A stretch of 40,164 nt of DNA from Chloroflexota bacterium (GTDB lineage: Bacteria; Chloroflexota; Limnocylindria; P2-11E): NCBI GenBank assembly GCA_005889295.1, contig VBEY01000239.1, forward strand, positions 1 through 40,164, given 5' to 3'. Positions 1-8,568 of the stretch are shown here, one piece after another (position 1 is the first letter of the stretch; every line of letters starts with the position of its first letter). The notes beneath the pieces were generated by a model. It was not told the origin of the DNA. It did not search any database and was given only the letters and a program-made list of their open reading frames with translations. The position numbers and the translations under genes are program-made.

Positions 1-1047
1 CTAGGGGATGGGCTTCAGCTTCCCGGATGCCATGTCCGCGATCGCCTGCTTGAGTTTGTCTTCGAGTCCGGCGGGAATCGGGTTCAGGTTGCGGATCGGC
101 GAGGCGCCGATGCCGCCGTTGGTGGCGTCGTTCACGAAGTTGCCGGTCTGCTTGCCTTTGTCCTTGAAGCGCTTGATCGCATCGCGAGTGGCGTTCTGCA
201 GGTGCTTTTCGGCGCTGGTGACGATGCAGGCCTGGGAGTCCGGAAGGGACTGCCACTGATCGACGTCCACGCCGATTCCCCAGATCTTCGCGCTGCACGC
301 GGCGCGTAGGGCGCCGGCGCCGGTGAGGCCCGCCACCTGGAAGATGACGTCCACACCCTGGCCGATCATCGTTTTCGCCGAGGCCTCGCCCTTGTCTGGT
401 GCGTTGAAGTCCTCGACGTAGTTGATGACGACCTGCACGCCGGGCTTTGTCGTCTTGGCCGCGTTCTCGTAGCCCTTGATGTAGTTCACGACGGGGGGCA
501 CATCAGAGCGGCCGCCGACGGCGCCGATCTTATTCGACTTGGTGATCGTTCCCGCGACGATGCCGGCGAGGTATCCCGCCTGCGCCTCGTTGAAGATCAG
601 GCCCTGGTAGTTAGGCGGCGCCGGGTCGGCGACGAATTGGTCGACGCCGAAGAACTGAATATTCGGGTTCGCTTTCGCCATCGCTGTTGTGTCGGTCCCG
701 ATCAGGAACCCGACGGTCACGATGATGTCGTATTTCTGATCCACGAAGCTTTGGATGTTCTGCTTGTAGTCCGCGATGTCCTTGGTGACGATGTTCTTGG
801 CGGTCCCGCCCACCGCGGCGGCGCCGTCCTGCACACCCTTCCAAGAGAACTCGTTGAATGACTTGTCCTCGAGCTGGCCAATGTCCGTGACCATTCCGAT
901 CTTCAGGGCGGGGGTCGCGCTCGCCGTGGGACTCGCGCTTGCGGCGGTGCTCGTGCTGGGGCTGGGGCTGGGGCTCGGGCTGGCTACGCCGCCGCAGGCA
1001 GCGACAACGAGTCCGAAGACGAGCCCGATTGTTAGAAGCCGCTTCAT
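1..1047 (-). CDS. BMP-family (PnrA-like) nucleoside ABC transporter substrate-binding lipoprotein
   Basis: Extracytoplasmic binding protein of the basic membrane protein family, which usually captures nucleosides or similar solutes for an ABC importer. The N-terminus is a lipoprotein signal (MKRLLTIG, hydrophobic core, lipobox VVAAC), then a Ser/Pro/Thr-rich linker of about 30 residues, then the family core: KIGMVTDIGQLEDKSFNE, a VTVGF segment and an FFGVDQF segment. I chose ATG 1047 over an in-frame start at 1146 because the lipobox must lie near the N-terminus and GGGAGG lies upstream. The protein is 348 aa, a normal length, and its TAG stop is the first codon of the window. Permease and ATPase genes would have to lie beyond the left edge. 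The family is clear; the ligand is not visible. Confidence 0.9.
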   Translation of the reverse strand: MKRLLTIGLVFGLVVAACGGVASPSPSPSPSTSTAASASPTASATPALKIGMVTDIGQLEDKSFNEFSWKGVQDGAAAVGGTAKNIVTKDIADYKQNIQSFVDQKYDIIVTVGFLIGTDTTAMAKANPNIQFFGVDQFVADPAPPNYQGLIFNEAQAGYLAGIVAGTITKSNKIGAVGGRSDVPPVVNYIKGYENAAKTTKPGVQVVINYVEDFNAPDKGEASAKTMIGQGVDVIFQVAGLTGAGALRAACSAKIWGIGVDVDQWQSLPDSQACIVTSAEKHLQNATRDAIKRFKDKGKQTGNFVNDATNGGIGASPIRNLNPIPAGLEDKLKQAIADMASGKLKPIP

Positions 1048-1105
1048 GTCTCTCGTCCGACCTCCCTCAATTCGCCGCGCGGGCGCGCGACGCGGGGATT
1101 CTAGG

Positions 1106-2179
1106 TCAGGCGAGGACGCTCCACAGGACGTAACCGATGAACACAACGTAGAGGCTCCCTCCGAGCATCAGGGACGACAGCGGGAGGGTGTTCTCGCGGG
1201 CCCGCACGCGGAGTTGCACGTAGATCACCAGGCCGGAGAGGAGCGCGAAGACGGCGGCGACGGTGCCAAACTGGCCGAGTTGCCACGGGGTGAGGAGCAC
1301 CCCGATCGTGACCGGGAAGGTCGATTGGAAGACCATCGCGCCGGCGACGTTCCCCAGCGCGATGACGTCCTTGCCGTCCCGCGTCCAGATGAGTGAATTC
1401 GCGGCTTCGGGGAGCTCGGTGGCGAGCGGCGCGAGGATCAGCGCGACGAGGAGCGTGTTGAAGTGCATCGCGTGCGAGAAGTCCTCCACGAAGTCGGCGA
1501 AGAAGCGCGCGCCGAGGAGGATCGCGCCGAACGACACGACGACCTGCCCGAGCACGAGCCAGAGCGGCGGGGTCGCGTCGCGAAGGCTGACGCCGAGCCG
1601 CCCGAGGAGCGAGACGAAGGTCAGCTGATCGAATGCCTCGCGCTCCTCCAGCTCCTCCTCGATGTCCGCGGCGCTTCGGCGAGGCGCCCGCAACACGAGG
1701 TAGAGGTAGAGGAAGTAGGCCGGAAGGAAGATCCAGCCGATGTAACCCTTCAGGAAGTGGAAGTCCGGCGGCAACACGGCCAGCCCCAGGGCGATCGAAT
1801 AGAGCACGAGAAAGAACGACAGATCCCGAAGCGCATGCGGAGCGTCCACGTGCAGCGTGTCGCGCTTGCGTTTTTTCCGCAGCACGTACGCCGTGACGCC
1901 GATGAGGAGCATCACGAGCGTTCCGAGCATGAACGGGGCGCCCAGGATCGCGCCGACACCGATCTCGTCGGAATCCGGTGTGTTGGTGAAGAGGATGGCC
2001 ACGACGGGAATGAGCGTCTCCGGGGTCGCCGTACCCACCGCGGCGAGGATGCTCCCGGTCGCGCCCTCGCTGATGCGCAGCTTGAGGCCGAGCCACTCAA
2101 CGCCGTTCGTGAAGACCTCGGCGCCGACGAGGATCAGGACGAACGCGCCCACGATCAGCGCGATGTCGATGGGACTCAT
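1106..2179 (-). CDS. Sodium/calcium exchanger-family (CaCA) membrane protein
   Basis: Integral membrane cation antiporter of 357 aa with about ten hydrophobic segments. The two alpha-repeat signatures of the CaCA family are visible: GSILAAVGTATPETLIP in the N-terminal half and ILAPLATELPEAANSLIW in the C-terminal half, each with the acidic residue (TPE, TELPE) that coordinates the cation. A charged cytoplasmic loop (RRSAADIEEELEEREA) separates the halves. It probably exchanges Ca2+ or another divalent ion for Na+ or H+; the ion is not deducible. ATG 2179 is 12 nt downstream of the tctA stop, so it is likely the fourth gene of the tct transcript. 58 nt separate it from the BMP lipoprotein gene. 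Confidence 0.85.
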   Translation of the reverse strand: MSPIDIALIVGAFVLILVGAEVFTNGVEWLGLKLRISEGATGSILAAVGTATPETLIPVVAILFTNTPDSDEIGVGAILGAPFMLGTLVMLLIGVTAYVLRKKRKRDTLHVDAPHALRDLSFFLVLYSIALGLAVLPPDFHFLKGYIGWIFLPAYFLYLYLVLRAPRRSAADIEEELEEREAFDQLTFVSLLGRLGVSLRDATPPLWLVLGQVVVSFGAILLGARFFADFVEDFSHAMHFNTLLVALILAPLATELPEAANSLIWTRDGKDVIALGNVAGAMVFQSTFPVTIGVLLTPWQLGQFGTVAAVFALLSGLVIYVQLRVRARENTLPLSSLMLGGSLYVVFIGYVLWSVLA

Positions 2180-2191
2180 CGCGCCGGAACT

Positions 2192-3760
2192 CTAGGGGTG
2201 AGCGGCGGCGCTACCCGCGCCAGCCGTGGGCGAGACACCCCGCCGACGTGCGCGAATGGAGCGGACAAGCGGAATGAGCACGAGTACGATCGCGAGGACG
2301 AGGAGCACCGTCGAGAGCCCGCTGTTAAAGAAGTACAGCGGGCTTCCGTGACCGGCGATGAGCGCTTTGCGAAGCTCTCGTTCGGTCGAGTCGCCGAGGA
2401 CCAGCGCGACCACGAGGGGCGCTAGCGGGTACTTCATCTTTCGTAACCAGTAACCGATCACTCCGAAGACGACGGTGATGAACACATCGAGCATGCTGTT
2501 GTTGAGCGAGTACGACCCGATGATCGAGATGACGACGATGAACGGCGTGATGATCGCGTACGGCACCCGCATGATCATCGCGAGAAGCGGCACCGCGAGC
2601 AGGCAGAGGACGAAGGTCAAAAGGTGCCCGAGGTAGATGCTCGCGATGAGGCCCCAAACGAAGTCGGGGTGCTGGATGAACAGGACCGGGCCTGGCTGGA
2701 GGCCCCAGATGAACAGGCCGGCCATGATCACGGCGGAGGTCGGCGACCCGGGGATGCCGAGCGTGATCATGGGGACGAGCGAAGCGACGCCGGCGGAGTC
2801 GGCAGCGGCCTGCGGCCCCATGATCCCGGAGATCTCGCCTTTACCGAAGTTCTCCTTGTTCTTCGAGTACTGCCGCGCGAGGCCGTAACCGAGGAACGAC
2901 GCGGCCGTGGCGCCATGGCCGGGCAGCACGCCAAAGAAAAACCCGATGATCGCGTTCGAGAGCACCAGGCGCAGGCGCTTGCGGAGCTCGCGAACCGCTT
3001 CGAGGACGTCTCGTAGGCCCAGGCGCGCCGAGATGTTCTCGACGAATCCGATGCCCTGCTCCTCGGCGGAGGCCAGGATCTCGCCGATGCCGAAGAGGCC
3101 GATGGTCACCGGCACGAAGCTGATCCCGGAGAGAAGGGAGATCTGGCCGAAGTTGAGCCGTTGCTCGCCGGTGATGGTGTCGAACCCAATGGCCGCAAGG
3201 AGCAGGCCCAGAGCGAGCATGGCGAGGCTCTTCATCGGCGCCTCCGCCCCGAGACCGATGAGCGTGGCGAAGGACAATGCGAAGACCGCGAAGAGCTCAG
3301 CCGGTCCGAACTCGAGCGCCTTCAGCGCGATCGGTAGCGCGAAGAAGGTGAAGAGGATCGTGGATACGAGCGCTCCGAGGAACGACGAGACAAATGAGCT
3401 CGCTAGCGCGAGGCCCGGTTTGCCGAGGCGCTTCGCGAGCGGGAAGCCGTCGAAGAGCAGGACGACCGCCCACGGCTCGCCGGGGATGTTGAAGAGGATC
3501 GAGGTGATGACTCCGCCGAAGAGAGCGCCCCAGTAGATGCCGGCGAGGAAGATGATCGCAGTGGTCGCGTCGGACCCCGGCAGCGAGCCATGTGCGATGA
3601 AGACGGTGATCGGAAGGAGGATCGCGACGCCGCTCGTCCCGCCGAGCCCCGGAAGCACACCGATGACCAGACCGAGTACGACGGCGACGAAGAGCATCGC
3701 CATGTTGATCGGGTGAAGGGCGACCGCGAAGCCGCCTGCGAGCTGCCCGAAGACCTCCAT
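2192..3760 (-). CDS. tctA: Tripartite tricarboxylate transporter large membrane subunit, TctA family
   Basis: Large permease subunit (522 aa, about 12 membrane segments) of a TctCBA-type secondary transporter for carboxylates. Two copies of the family glycine/proline motif are visible: VIGVLPGLGGTSGVAILLP near residue 35 and FFGVLPGHGATAASFLGYG near residue 275, one per inverted half. The ATG at 3760 directly abuts the TAG stop of tctB, so the two are translationally coupled. Substrates known for the family include citrate, other tricarboxylates, terephthalate and similar acids; nothing here says which. The C-terminus ends in a basic tail (RSIRARRRG), consistent with a cytoplasmic end. Confidence 0.93.
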   Translation of the reverse strand: MEVFGQLAGGFAVALHPINMAMLFVAVVLGLVIGVLPGLGGTSGVAILLPITVFIAHGSLPGSDATTAIIFLAGIYWGALFGGVITSILFNIPGEPWAVVLLFDGFPLAKRLGKPGLALASSFVSSFLGALVSTILFTFFALPIALKALEFGPAELFAVFALSFATLIGLGAEAPMKSLAMLALGLLLAAIGFDTITGEQRLNFGQISLLSGISFVPVTIGLFGIGEILASAEEQGIGFVENISARLGLRDVLEAVRELRKRLRLVLSNAIIGFFFGVLPGHGATAASFLGYGLARQYSKNKENFGKGEISGIMGPQAAADSAGVASLVPMITLGIPGSPTSAVIMAGLFIWGLQPGPVLFIQHPDFVWGLIASIYLGHLLTFVLCLLAVPLLAMIMRVPYAIITPFIVVISIIGSYSLNNSMLDVFITVVFGVIGYWLRKMKYPLAPLVVALVLGDSTERELRKALIAGHGSPLYFFNSGLSTVLLVLAIVLVLIPLVRSIRARRRGVSPTAGAGSAAAHP

Positions 3761-4288
3761 CTAGAAAGGAAGAAGGCCGGAGGTGTAGAGGAAGCTCTTT
3801 GGCAGCGACACGCGGAAACCGATCTCGAACACGGCGAAGATCACGATCGGGAAAGCCACCGTGATCGCGGCAACCCACCAGATCTTGTAGCGGCCGATCC
3901 ACCACGCAAACAGACCCATGTAGAGCGCCGTCGCCAGGTAAAAGCCAAACGGCGGCAGGATCCTATAGGTGAAGTCGGTCGTCCTGAAGCCGATCCCGCC
4001 GATGAGGAGCGCGTACACGAGCATCGGCACCGCGATCTTCAGCACGGCGAATAGGCTGCGTGATCCTTCGAACACACCTTCGATCGCCTGCGGCGTGGTG
4101 AGTGCGCGGTAGGCGACGATGAGCGAGGCGACGCCCATGATCGAAGCGGCCCAGAAGGGGTACCAGCGCGAGCCGACGTCACCCGGCGCGGTGCTTGCGG
4201 ACGGATTGAACGCAGCACGCGAGTCGAACATGGCGACGGCGGCGATCAGCACGATCGCCGCCGCCGTCGCTACCTGGTACGGCCTCAC
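3761..4288 (-). CDS. tctB: Tripartite tricarboxylate transporter small membrane subunit, TctB family
   Basis: Small membrane subunit of 175 aa with an N-terminal hydrophobic anchor (ATAAAIVLIAAVAMFDSR), an extracytoplasmic stretch starting FNPSASTAPGDVGSRWYPF, and three further membrane segments. This is the usual TctB layout; the region before the second segment (WYPFWAASIMG) carries the characteristic RWYP. It starts with GTG at 4288, 7 nt after the tctC stop. Sequence conservation in TctB is low, so the call rests on size, topology and its position between tctC and tctA. Confidence 0.85.
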   Translation of the reverse strand: MRPYQVATAAAIVLIAAVAMFDSRAAFNPSASTAPGDVGSRWYPFWAASIMGVASLIVAYRALTTPQAIEGVFEGSRSLFAVLKIAVPMLVYALLIGGIGFRTTDFTYRILPPFGFYLATALYMGLFAWWIGRYKIWWVAAITVAFPIVIFAVFEIGFRVSLPKSFLYTSGLLPF

Positions 4289-4295
4289 GTGGCCG

Positions 4296-5333
4296 TTATG
4301 GGACCCACTTGAACTTCGTCGCGATGTCCTGATGGAGCTGCTGGTATTGCTGGATGAACTGGAGGAAGTCGGCTCCGGACTTGAAGTCGGGCTGGAGCGC
4401 GTTGTCGCTCATGAACTTCTTCCACTCGTCGGTGTCGTACACCTTCTTGAACACATCGACCCAGAACTGCTGCTGTCCCGCGGAGAGTCCGGGAGGCGCC
4501 ATGATCGCGCGCATGATGAAGTAGTCGTCGATCGCGATGCCCTGCGATTTGCAGGTGGCAAGGCTCACGTAGACGGCGGTCGTGGGGCTGGCAGGCATGA
4601 ACGCGCAGAGCGGCCGAAGCTTCTTGGCCTGGTACAGCTGGAGTCCCTCGCTCGGGTTGTTGACGGTGGCCATGACACCGCCCTGATGTCCGGCGAGGGC
4701 CGCGGCGACTGTTGCGCCCGAAGTCTGGGGGACATACGTGAAGGGCTTCGTCTTCATCGTGTCCTCGATGCGTCGGAAGAGTGCCTCGTCCTCCTGTTTT
4801 GTGCCGGTGCCGGCGACGGTCACCGAGTCCTTCTGGGCCGCGGCGATGAAGTCCTGCGCGGTCTTCCACGGGCTGTCGTCATTGACCCAGAGGAAGAAGG
4901 GGTCCAGAGCGAGATTGGCGACCGGGGTGAAGTCCGTCGCCTTGAACGAAAGCTTCTGCGTGATGATGGTCGTGAAGAAGCTGTTGAGCGTGATCATCAC
5001 GTAGTGCATGTCACCCGTCTTCTCGTACACGTACTGGAATGCGACCGCGCCGGAGCCGCCCTCCTTATTGAGCGGGGTCACCGGCTGCGGAGAGAACTTC
5101 TTGGTCTCGATGATGGTCGCCATCGCGCGCGCGTAGATGTCCGAGCCTCCGCCGGGCGCGGTGCTGATCACGAACTCAACCGGGTGGCTCGGCTGGATCA
5201 CGGCTAACGTCGCGGATGCCGACGGAGCAGTTGACGGGGTCGGCGATGAGGGAGCGTTGGCCGTGGCGCACGCGGACAGGGTGACGAGAGCGGCTGCAAG
5301 GATCGCCAGTGTCCGGATCACAGGCCTCGACAT
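4296..5333 (-). CDS. tctC: Tripartite tricarboxylate transporter substrate-binding lipoprotein, TctC/Bug family
   Basis: Periplasmic-type solute receptor of 345 aa that delivers a carboxylate to TctAB. It begins with a lipoprotein signal (MSRPVIRTLAILAAALVTLSAC), then a Pro/Ser/Thr linker, then the Bug fold opening with PVEFVISTAPGGGSDIYAR; the APGGGSD loop typically binds the substrate carboxylate. ATG 5333 was chosen over 5363 because GGAGGT ends 7 nt before it and because the signal peptide then has a normal length. First gene of the tctCBA cluster, transcribed away from the aminotransferase gene, with a perfect inverted repeat (5387-5401) in the shared upstream region. Confidence 0.92.
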   Translation of the reverse strand: MSRPVIRTLAILAAALVTLSACATANAPSSPTPSTAPSASATLAVIQPSHPVEFVISTAPGGGSDIYARAMATIIETKKFSPQPVTPLNKEGGSGAVAFQYVYEKTGDMHYVMITLNSFFTTIITQKLSFKATDFTPVANLALDPFFLWVNDDSPWKTAQDFIAAAQKDSVTVAGTGTKQEDEALFRRIEDTMKTKPFTYVPQTSGATVAAALAGHQGGVMATVNNPSEGLQLYQAKKLRPLCAFMPASPTTAVYVSLATCKSQGIAIDDYFIMRAIMAPPGLSAGQQQFWVDVFKKVYDTDEWKKFMSDNALQPDFKSGADFLQFIQQYQQLHQDIATKFKWVP

Positions 5334-5386
5334 GACACGCACCTCCATGGAGCAGGTACGCACCGGGGTGTCTAAGGGGTCACACC

Positions 5387-5401
5387 GGCGGTCTGACCGC
5401 C
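5387..5401. promoter_or_regulatory. Perfect 15-bp inverted repeat between divergent tctC and aminotransferase genes (candidate operator)
   Basis: GGCGGTC-T-GACCGCC is a perfect 7-bp palindrome with a one-base centre. It lies 54 nt upstream of the tctC start and 99 nt upstream of the aminotransferase start, within the 166-nt divergent intergenic region. Its size and symmetry fit a dimeric regulator site. No regulator gene is adjacent, so the partner is unknown. GC-rich palindromes also arise by chance in this genome. Confidence 0.35.
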
Positions 5402-5499
5402 AGTAATCCTGTCACAATGGCGGAAGCGGGTCGGCATGGGGCGTGCGGTCGGCCGGTCCAGAGCTCGTTCGGTCAAGCGGCCGAGCAAGGAGTGTGGGC

Positions 5500-6468
5500 A
5501 TGGTGCAGGAGCTGACCAGACCGACGTCGCTGCGACGGGGCGCCGCCCCAGACACCGCATTTGCGTTCCTGGACGGTGAATTCATCCCCGTGCGTGACGC
5601 GAAGGTGAGCGTCATGACTCACGCCTTCAACTACGGGACGGGTGTCTTCGAGGGCATCCGAGCCTACTGGAACGGCGGCGACGAACAGCTCTACGGGCTC
5701 CACCTGAAAGAGCATTTCCTCCGGCTCCACCGCTCTTGCCGGATCATGCGGATCGCACTCCCGTACACCGCGGACGATCTCGTCGGCATCACGCTCGAGC
5801 TCCTGCGCAAGTGCAATTACCGCGAAGATGCGTACGTCCGGCCGATCGCGTACAAGTCGAGCCCGGTCATCGGCGTTCGGCTTCACGACCTCGAGGACAG
5901 CCTCACCGTCTTCGCGGTCCCCTTCGGGACATACATCGACATCGACCGCGGGATCTCGTGCAGTGTCTCCAGCTGGAGGCGCACCGATGACAACGCGATC
6001 CCCGCGCGCAGCAAGATCACCGGCGCGTACGTGAACGCGGCTCTCGCGAAGACCGAGGCGCAGGAGGCCGGGTTTGACGAGGCGATCGTGCTGACGCAGG
6101 ACGGACACGTGAGCGAGGGCAGTGCCGAGAACCTCTTCCTCGTTCGGGACGGAACTCTCATCACCCCGCCGGCAACCGACAACATCCTCGAAGGGATCAC
6201 TCGGGACTGCGTTCTGAAGATCGCCGCCGACAACGGGATCAGAACGGCCACCCGGCAGGTCGACCGGACCGAGCTCTACATCGCCGACGAGGTGTTCCTC
6301 TGCGGCACGGGCGCGCAAATCTCGCCCGTGACGAGCATCGATCACCGCGCGATCGGCAGAGGAGAGCGCGGACCGATCACGGCGAAGGTCAGCCAGATCT
6401 ATTTCGATGCTGTTCGCGGCAAGGTCTCGCAGTACCGCAATTGGGTCACACCCGTTTACAAGCGATAG
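5500..6468 (+). CDS. ilvE: Branched-chain amino acid aminotransferase (class IV PLP aminotransferase)
   Basis: Transfers the amino group between glutamate and the 2-oxo acids of valine, leucine and isoleucine using PLP. The 322-aa protein shows the fold-type IV landmarks: FNYGTGVFEGIRAYW (44-58), SSWRRTDDNAIPAR (157-170) followed by the PLP lysine K172 in RSKITGAYVNAALAKTEA, and SEGSAENLFLVRDGTLITPP (205-224), which binds the cofactor phosphate and substrate. ATG 5500 is preferred over 5443 because AAGGAG lies 7 nt before it and because family members start near there. D-amino acid transaminase or ADC lyase are class IV alternatives, but the spacing and the SSWRR segment favour BCAT. Confidence 0.9.
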   Translation: MVQELTRPTSLRRGAAPDTAFAFLDGEFIPVRDAKVSVMTHAFNYGTGVFEGIRAYWNGGDEQLYGLHLKEHFLRLHRSCRIMRIALPYTADDLVGITLELLRKCNYREDAYVRPIAYKSSPVIGVRLHDLEDSLTVFAVPFGTYIDIDRGISCSVSSWRRTDDNAIPARSKITGAYVNAALAKTEAQEAGFDEAIVLTQDGHVSEGSAENLFLVRDGTLITPPATDNILEGITRDCVLKIAADNGIRTATRQVDRTELYIADEVFLCGTGAQISPVTSIDHRAIGRGERGPITAKVSQIYFDAVRGKVSQYRNWVTPVYKR

Positions 6469-6506
6469 CGCGCTGCTAGGTGCGAACCACAAGAGGCAGA
6501 CAGGCG

Positions 6507-6734
6507 TTGACTACAAATAAGAAGAAGAGCAAGAAGCCGAGCGCGCTCAGGCGCATCGCGCAGGCCATTGACGCCGCTGGACGTGACGCCGACGTTGCGC
6601 GCCGGCGTGCGAGCGATCCGGCGTTCAGACGCGGAGTGCGCGACGACCGCCGCAAGACGCTGTCCGAATTCACGACCGTGAAGCACGCACTCGCCGACCG
6701 CGAGCGCATCGAGAAGTCCAAGAAGAAGACTTAG
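6507..6734 (+). CDS. Small, highly basic hypothetical protein
   Basis: An open frame of 75 codons beginning TTNKKKSKKPSALRRIAQ and ending ERIEKSKKKT. It is strongly basic at both ends, with an amphipathic middle (AQAIDAAGRDADVARRRAS), and has no recognised domain. The start is uncertain: TTG 6507 has AGAGG upstream, while an in-frame GTG at 6480 would add nine residues but has no ribosome-binding site. Lysines are encoded by AAG as in neighbouring genes, and a hairpin follows immediately after the stop. Together these favour a real gene over a chance frame. It could be a nucleic-acid-binding protein, but there is no evidence for that beyond charge. Confidence 0.5.
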   Translation: MTTNKKKSKKPSALRRIAQAIDAAGRDADVARRRASDPAFRRGVRDDRRKTLSEFTTVKHALADRERIEKSKKKT

Positions 6735-6738
6735 CGGA

Positions 6739-6752
6739 CTCGCGACCGCGAG
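6739..6752 (+). terminator. Candidate hairpin terminator after the small basic protein gene
   Basis: CTCGCG-AC-CGCGAG begins 4 nt after the TAG stop at 6734. The 3-prime flank is CCTCGTTT, a weak T tract, so intrinsic termination is possible but not strong. The rest of 6735-6934 is GC-rich, lacks an ORF with good support and contains one more hairpin. Confidence 0.3.
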
Positions 6753-6791
6753 CCTCGTTTGGCGCGTCGCGGGTCCTGTCCGCTCCGCGGT

Positions 6792-6809
6792 CAGGGGCCC
6801 CCGCCCCTG
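6792..6809. repeat. GC-rich inverted repeat in the 6735-6934 intergenic region
   Basis: CAGGGGC-CCCC-GCCCCTG is a 7-bp perfect stem with a 4-nt loop. No T tract follows on either strand. It lies between the convergent small basic protein gene and the LCP gene and may act as a bidirectional roadblock or mRNA 3-prime stabiliser. I see nothing else in this interval. Confidence 0.35.
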
Positions 6810-6934
6810 GGGTCGGGGTCGCGCACTCGCCTACCGGTCCGCTGCGATCGCGTGCGACCAGCCTCAGGGCGACGCGGCCGGTGAGCGGCTCGCGCGCAAC
6901 CCGCTCCCCCGTGCCACCCGCGACGCGCGGTTTC

Positions 6935-8560
6935 TTAGCGCGCCAAGTCGGTTGCGAGCCCCCTGAAGTCGGTTCCCACTCGGACAACAATGTCTGCTCC
7001 GGTCGCCTCGCTGCTGGAAAGCGTATCGACGGGGAGGCCGCCGAGCTGCGCCGACAGTGCGTTTGCGGTGTAGCGCTTCGTATTGTTGCGCACGAGCACG
7101 GCCGAGCGGCCAACAGCGCCGTCGCTGACGTTGGAGACCGTGAACGCCCGCTCGGTCAAACGATCGGCGACGCTTTGTGCCAGGCCGTTTCGGGCTCCCG
7201 CGCTTCGCACCTCTACCGACGCACCCTCTGATTTCACTTGCGGGTCATAGAAGAGGGCGGCGGCGAAGTCCCGGATTTTGGCCCGGTCGGGGATCAGGAT
7301 GAAGCCGTTGTCTCCGCTCGAGGCCTGCAGTTCGCAATGGGGGTAGGCCCCACCGCACGGGTAGAGAACCTCGCTTCGGATCGCTGAGCCATCGATGCCA
7401 GAGCCGAATTGTGCGAGCGGGATGATGTTCGCGGGATCGAAGTTCGTCTCGACCGTGCTGCCAACGCGATCGACGAGCGCTGGGAGGCTCCGGAGGAAGT
7501 CGCCCTCGGCGAGTCGCGTGCGCAGGGCCGAGAGGACGAGCTGCTGGCGCTGCGCGCGGCTGTAGTCGTTCGTGTCGTGTCGCGACCGCGCGAAGTGCAG
7601 CGCCGCCGAACCGTCCATGAGCTGCGGACCCGCCGTGATGTCGAGGCGCTCGACCCCGTAGTCCGGAGTGGGGTACGCCTCGTCGCGGACGGGGCGCTTC
7701 ACGTCGATCACCACACCGCCCACGGTGTCGACGATCTTGGTGAAGGAATCGAAATCGACGAGGGCGTACGCGGTGAGCCGGATGCCGAGCAGATCCTCGA
7801 CGACCCGTCGGGTGAGGTCGTAGCCGCCGAAGGCATAGGCGGCGTTGATCTTGTCGGTGAAGACGCCGGGGCGATCTATGTACACGTCGCGCGGGATCGA
7901 GAGCATCGCCGCCGTCTTGTTCACAGGGTCAAGGCTCAAGACGATCATCGTGTCGGTGTTCTGAGTCTGCGATGAGTCGCCGCGAGAGTCGATCCCGAGC
8001 AGCAGAACATTGAGTCGCTCCGTTCCGGTCCATTCGGGAAGCGACGGGACCTGTCCCGGCGCTGCGCCGACGAGCGGTGGGTTGGCGAGCGGCGCGAATA
8101 TCTTCGATGCGAGTCCGGCCCAGGGCGCGGATCCGCGATATGCCGTCGTGTAGAAGCCGACGAGCGAGATGCAGACCAGGCCGAGCACCACGTAGTCGAT
8201 GACGTGCCGGCCGCGAAAGGGGCCCTTCCCGCGCGGCTTTCCGGCGAACGCGTCGGCCACGACGAGGAGGTGGTACGTGAAGAACCCACCCGCGGCGAGG
8301 AACGTCACCTCCGCGGCGTTGCGAAGGACGAAGCTCGTTAGCGGATCGGCGATCGCGACGAACGCGCCCGTGAGTAACACCGTGAAGATGGGAAGAAGGA
8401 GCATCAGGATGCCGCGAACCCATCGTCCGTGGTACATCTGGCCGAGGCCGGGCAGGAGCAACGACAGGATCGCGGCGAATCCCGGAGAGCCCCTCACGGA
8501 CGGTGCCGAAAGCGAGCGGACAGGCGGAAACGCGGCCGACGCTGCTCCCCGATTCGACAC
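6935..8560 (-). CDS. LytR-CpsA-Psr (LCP) family cell-wall glycopolymer ligase with N-terminal multi-TM module and LytR_C domain
   Basis: LCP proteins move undecaprenyl-linked glycopolymers onto peptidoglycan at the outer membrane face. The 541-aa protein has an N-terminal membrane module with a TM2-like motif (LLLPGLGQMYHGRWVRG, about 34-50) and roughly four hydrophobic segments. The LCP domain (about 183-350) starts LNVLLLGIDSRG and contains NTDTM, SIPRD (R224, D225) and FARSRHD (R325, R327). The C-terminal LytR_C domain (about 448-533) starts ASVEVRSAGARNGLA. I chose GTG 8560 over 8695: the longer start would run through the promoter and start of the divergent gene, and AGAGG precedes 8560. 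Most LCP proteins have a single N-terminal anchor, so the membrane module is unusual. Confidence 0.9.
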   Translation of the reverse strand: MSNRGAASAAFPPVRSLSAPSVRGSPGFAAILSLLLPGLGQMYHGRWVRGILMLLLPIFTVLLTGAFVAIADPLTSFVLRNAAEVTFLAAGGFFTYHLLVVADAFAGKPRGKGPFRGRHVIDYVVLGLVCISLVGFYTTAYRGSAPWAGLASKIFAPLANPPLVGAAPGQVPSLPEWTGTERLNVLLLGIDSRGDSSQTQNTDTMIVLSLDPVNKTAAMLSIPRDVYIDRPGVFTDKINAAYAFGGYDLTRRVVEDLLGIRLTAYALVDFDSFTKIVDTVGGVVIDVKRPVRDEAYPTPDYGVERLDITAGPQLMDGSAALHFARSRHDTNDYSRAQRQQLVLSALRTRLAEGDFLRSLPALVDRVGSTVETNFDPANIIPLAQFGSGIDGSAIRSEVLYPCGGAYPHCELQASSGDNGFILIPDRAKIRDFAAALFYDPQVKSEGASVEVRSAGARNGLAQSVADRLTERAFTVSNVSDGAVGRSAVLVRNNTKRYTANALSAQLGGLPVDTLSSSEATGADIVVRVGTDFRGLATDLAR

Positions 8561-8568
8561 CGAACCTC

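Noticed and set aside
940-985. Short tandem-like GGGGCT repeats as a regulatory or CRISPR-like repeat
   Set aside because: They encode the Ser/Pro linker after the lipobox of the BMP lipoprotein; low-complexity coding sequence.
6670-7113. Minus-strand frame across the 6735-6934 interval
   Set aside because: It overlaps the LCP C-terminus and the small basic gene in other frames and has no family features.
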